NCBI GenBank assembly: GCA_964225475.1
Contig: CAXQOB010000012.1
Location: 34,656 to 98,655, forward strand
Length of the DNA stretch: 64,000 bases
Direction of reading: 5' to 3'
DNA from: Rubripirellula sp964225475
GTDB lineage: Bacteria > Planctomycetota > Planctomycetia > Pirellulales > Pirellulaceae
Each line of letters begins with the position of its first letter. Within the stretch, counting starts at the first letter, position 1. Under the pieces are notes generated by a model that saw only the letters and a program-made list of their open reading frames with translations, was not told where the DNA came from and ran no database searches. A program made the translations under genes and the position numbers. Shown piece by piece: positions 62,701-64,000 of this stretch.

Positions 62701-64000
62701 AATTGCCACAGATACCGTGTCACCGACTTGCAGATCCTTCAGGTCCTTTCGGTAGTCCCAGTCGATGATCTGTTCATTTGGTTTACTTTGAAGCGATGGG
62801 TCGAGATGAAGGGAAACCTCCTCTCGCTGGTTGATGCGATAGGCGATGTTGGTCTGAGCAATACCATGGTCATCTTGCAAGCGAACGGCAATTTCCCACG
62901 GTCTTCCCACCATCGCTACCAAGTTGGCATCAGGGGAGGTGATTTCAACTCGTGGAGCTTGATCTGACGATACCTGAAGGAAGTAACGAGGACTATCAAA
63001 AACGAAATGGTGTTCCTTGTCGACCCACCTGAAACGATAACCTTTGGAGGCAGATACATTGGCGTTGACGATTGCCGATCGATGGTCTTCGTTTATTTCT
63101 ACATCAATCGGTTCGTCGCCATCCCGAATAAGCTTTGCGGATTGAACGGGTCGGTCCAGGGATAGCCGCCACTGAATCTTGCTCCCCTCTGGGACTGTGA
63201 GTGTCAGTGCTTCGGTAACTTCTTTCTCTTTCTGGAGGTATGACGGATAGTCGATTTCTACGCGAACTTCTTCGAGACTTGGTGCAGTAATAACTTTGAC
63301 CTTATGCCACTTGGTGCGGTCGTCTCCCGCATTGATCCGATAACGAAAATCCCGAGAAGCTGATGCGATGCTGTAGGTGCAGCTTCCGTCCCTAATGTCC
63401 AGTTCAATTGGAAGTGTGGATTCGTCACCCGTGTTGATCTCAATCACTGCCTTGGTAGGTATCTCGCCTCTGATTTCGGCAACAATCGAGGCTCTGTCTC
63501 CTTCCTTGACAATTATCTCGTCGTCATTGATGGTGATCTGAGTTCTTGTCGGATACTCAATCTCTAACCAAGGGGTGAAGAACCTCGAAATACCTGCTGA
63601 GAGGAAAGGTTGGTTGAAGATTGATAAAGCGAAAAAAACAGCGGTGAAGGCCCCTGCTATTGCTGCAGAGCGACGAAGGGGAGTGAGCGGAAACGCCGTG
63701 CGAAGGTTTAGCCCTGCCGCAGCCAATTCTGCAAGCTTGCAGGTGTGTTCACGGAGTTTTTTGGATCCAGTGCGATTGTGTTTCGTTTGGCTTAATTGTA
63801 CGGCAGAAACTAATAAGCTGTTTAGATTCCCGTGCTTGGATTCCAGTGTTAGTGCAATATCCACTGCATTGAAGAGACGCAGGTGACGCCATCCGTTCTG
63901 CCAACCATGATAAAGCGAAGTGCCACTGGCTAACGCAAGGACAATTCCCCTCACGCTGGATGGCATGAATGTCATCCAATCCAAGAAAATCGAAATCAAC
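59713..64000 (-). CDS. giant coiled-coil membrane protein, DUF4175-like (5' partial)
   Basis: At least 1428 residues. The frame is still open at the right edge and the only start visible, TTG at 63999, is not convincing, so the gene begins outside the window. A membrane helix occurs near residues 15-30 and another near 110-130. These precede Ig-like beta domains (about 150-400), then roughly 900 residues of heptad-rich coiled coil heavy in Gln, Glu and Leu, and a Ser/Glu/Gly-rich patch near the end. This layout matches DUF4175-type proteins of planctomycetes, which occur in an operon with MoxR ATPase, DUF58 and BatA-type genes. Those would lie further right. Function unknown, probably in the envelope. 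Confidence 0.85.
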   Translation of the reverse strand, partial: LISIFLDWMTFMPSSVRGIVLALASGTSLYHGWQNGWRHLRLFNAVDIALTLESKHGNLNSLLVSAVQLSQTKHNRTGSKKLREHTCKLAELAAAGLNLRTAFPLTPLRRSAAIAGAFTAVFFALSIFNQPFLSAGISRFFTPWLEIEYPTRTQITINDDEIIVKEGDRASIVAEIRGEIPTKAVIEINTGDESTLPIELDIRDGSCTYSIASASRDFRYRINAGDDRTKWHKVKVITAPSLEEVRVEIDYPSYLQKEKEVTEALTLTVPEGSKIQWRLSLDRPVQSAKLIRDGDEPIDVEINEDHRSAIVNANVSASKGYRFRWVDKEHHFVFDSPRYFLQVSSDQAPRVEITSPDANLVAMVGRPWEIAVRLQDDHGIAQTNIAYRINQREEVSLHLDPSLQSKPNEQIIDWDYRKDLKDLQVGDTVSVAIEASDRYPQPLGPHIVRSETRRITFLSKEKYLEQIRKQQDRLLSRIEAIYRKQRTAFDNVVDLESNAEGYKQACQLEAIRQEMTRNDLRDVANQMQHLLDDLSANGLEGIEEVASLTAIKKEILDIAETHIAEAATRFRDQSSSDQPPISPHAENAASAVNEAARDLGALVMLRGIDSAQEVYARETRMLAKFQGALRWQTIVQTEAIHRSVISEQQAKLAQWTQKLIDDLQSGLQYQERPLAVLRLTRSLKNIRSSGTIERMQTASSLIVENQNKEANTLQSDLVRTLLDAEFSVRLSGAYSTLLQTRDLIRTLAELQEQLLIDITKSDPDRFRNQRDTFKQVQQSIRKQLITMMLPTVPAPRAGLFDEKMPQPPPVQNLLQQADEVMAEISRSLEMSGKQKTIESQTTANQLLIEVVNLVDRWSVDMGLQTQGVGTLVASSSQRMTNIEEFESRVIGILERTDLAALEEQTLEPLIEPQRNLADEVSGYLNALRKENGSDPDLPPLITQLDEASDFLELAVQALQENNAESAILNQEKSADALASAFSIVVAQNERLSLLQDLLLFQRSVGFANGYMSDIVAEQNDLLEQTEASEIDAMKSNLPQFRNMLGCINDVSPLLDMVAARLDVGTPLAFAKTDFEDAILAIETGDKFDAVDAQDVAAESLGDVQLLVEDITVQTGYIAEVVDFLHGAVSDITVLQHRQSELHKRTITAKPGEYERISELQQQLLSDAVTTGETLLNGTGMESFKEPAEIMQEALEEINSGQVSSASDAMELATEIYAENTEELLMVITMLHGLPSIEVLSDSDPALVRLVEVLALASDHKQLYRQTQQTSSEQWNQIQKEQELIAKRLKQILVPEDEEGALGVANQKLSQAIENFVPDKLLEIRELQRVADEKMRHYIVEQSIILETAAPVAAPSEGDGDSSEGSDSESALSAGFISDFVSGEAVRDKRSEWKVLGDRNRAALNQNFARELPLEYRALLKNYYERVAQ

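Overview
The window reads as chromosome of a marine-type planctomycete, probably Pirellulaceae or a relative. The evidence is the mix of families: seven secreted formylglycine-type sulfatases, a DUF1559 protein with a prepilin leader, two PQQ-like beta-propeller proteins, FG-GAP/CRTAC1-type lipoproteins, a DUF1552 gene tail, a small protein with the planctomycete FSLRTLLLLV-type anchor, and a large coiled-coil gene coupled to a squalene-cyclase-repeat gene. I saw no rRNA, tRNA, CRISPR array, phage gene or transposase.

Layout. 0-5.5 kb: tail of a DUF1552 gene, a sulfatase, a CPBP membrane protease, a membrane protein and a PQQ-like propeller. 5.7-7.8 kb: a NagD-type HAD phosphatase and a PfkB sugar kinase. 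8.0-12.4 kb: a compact, partly divergent aminophosphonate catabolism locus (zinc alcohol dehydrogenase; DUF5690-like transporter; FAD oxidase of the TIGR03364 type; phosphonatase-like hydrolase of the TIGR03351 type). 12.6-14.2 kb: a small lipoprotein and a DUF1559 pseudopilin-like protein that converge on a clear bidirectional terminator. 14.5-19.9 kb: two divergent FG-GAP lipoproteins, one with TPR and ASPIC/UnbV parts, one with a CxxCH heme motif. 20.1-25.9 kb: a calcineurin-like phosphoesterase, a lipoprotein, an unrecognised 427-residue protein and a K+-dependent, probably Na+-pumping membrane pyrophosphatase.

26-49.3 kb is a sulfatase-rich catabolic stretch with six of the seven sulfatases (two SGSH-like, one iduronate-2-sulfatase-like, one arylsulfatase-B-like, two related paralogues). 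Between them lie an SF2 helicase, a PhoD-like phosphatase, a ceramidase-like protein, a gamma-glutamyltransferase with an extra C-terminal domain, a second PQQ-like propeller, an alpha/beta-hydrolase-beta-lactamase fusion and a small membrane protein. No polysaccharide lyase, glycoside hydrolase, sulfatase-maturing enzyme or SusCD-like pair is present, so this is not a complete polysaccharide utilisation locus.

49.4-64 kb, all on the minus strand: a very large secreted YVTN-propeller/cytochrome/TIG/ankyrin protein, then (in transcription order from the right edge) a giant coiled-coil membrane protein, a squalene-cyclase-repeat protein, an SGNH esterase, a transglutaminase-like protein and a double redoxin-like protein. 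The last five look like one operon acting at the cell envelope.

The best candidates for new biology are the phosphonate locus with its unusual transporter, the propeller-cytochrome-ankyrin protein, and the right-hand envelope operon. Domain names come from reading motifs by eye. No database search was run.
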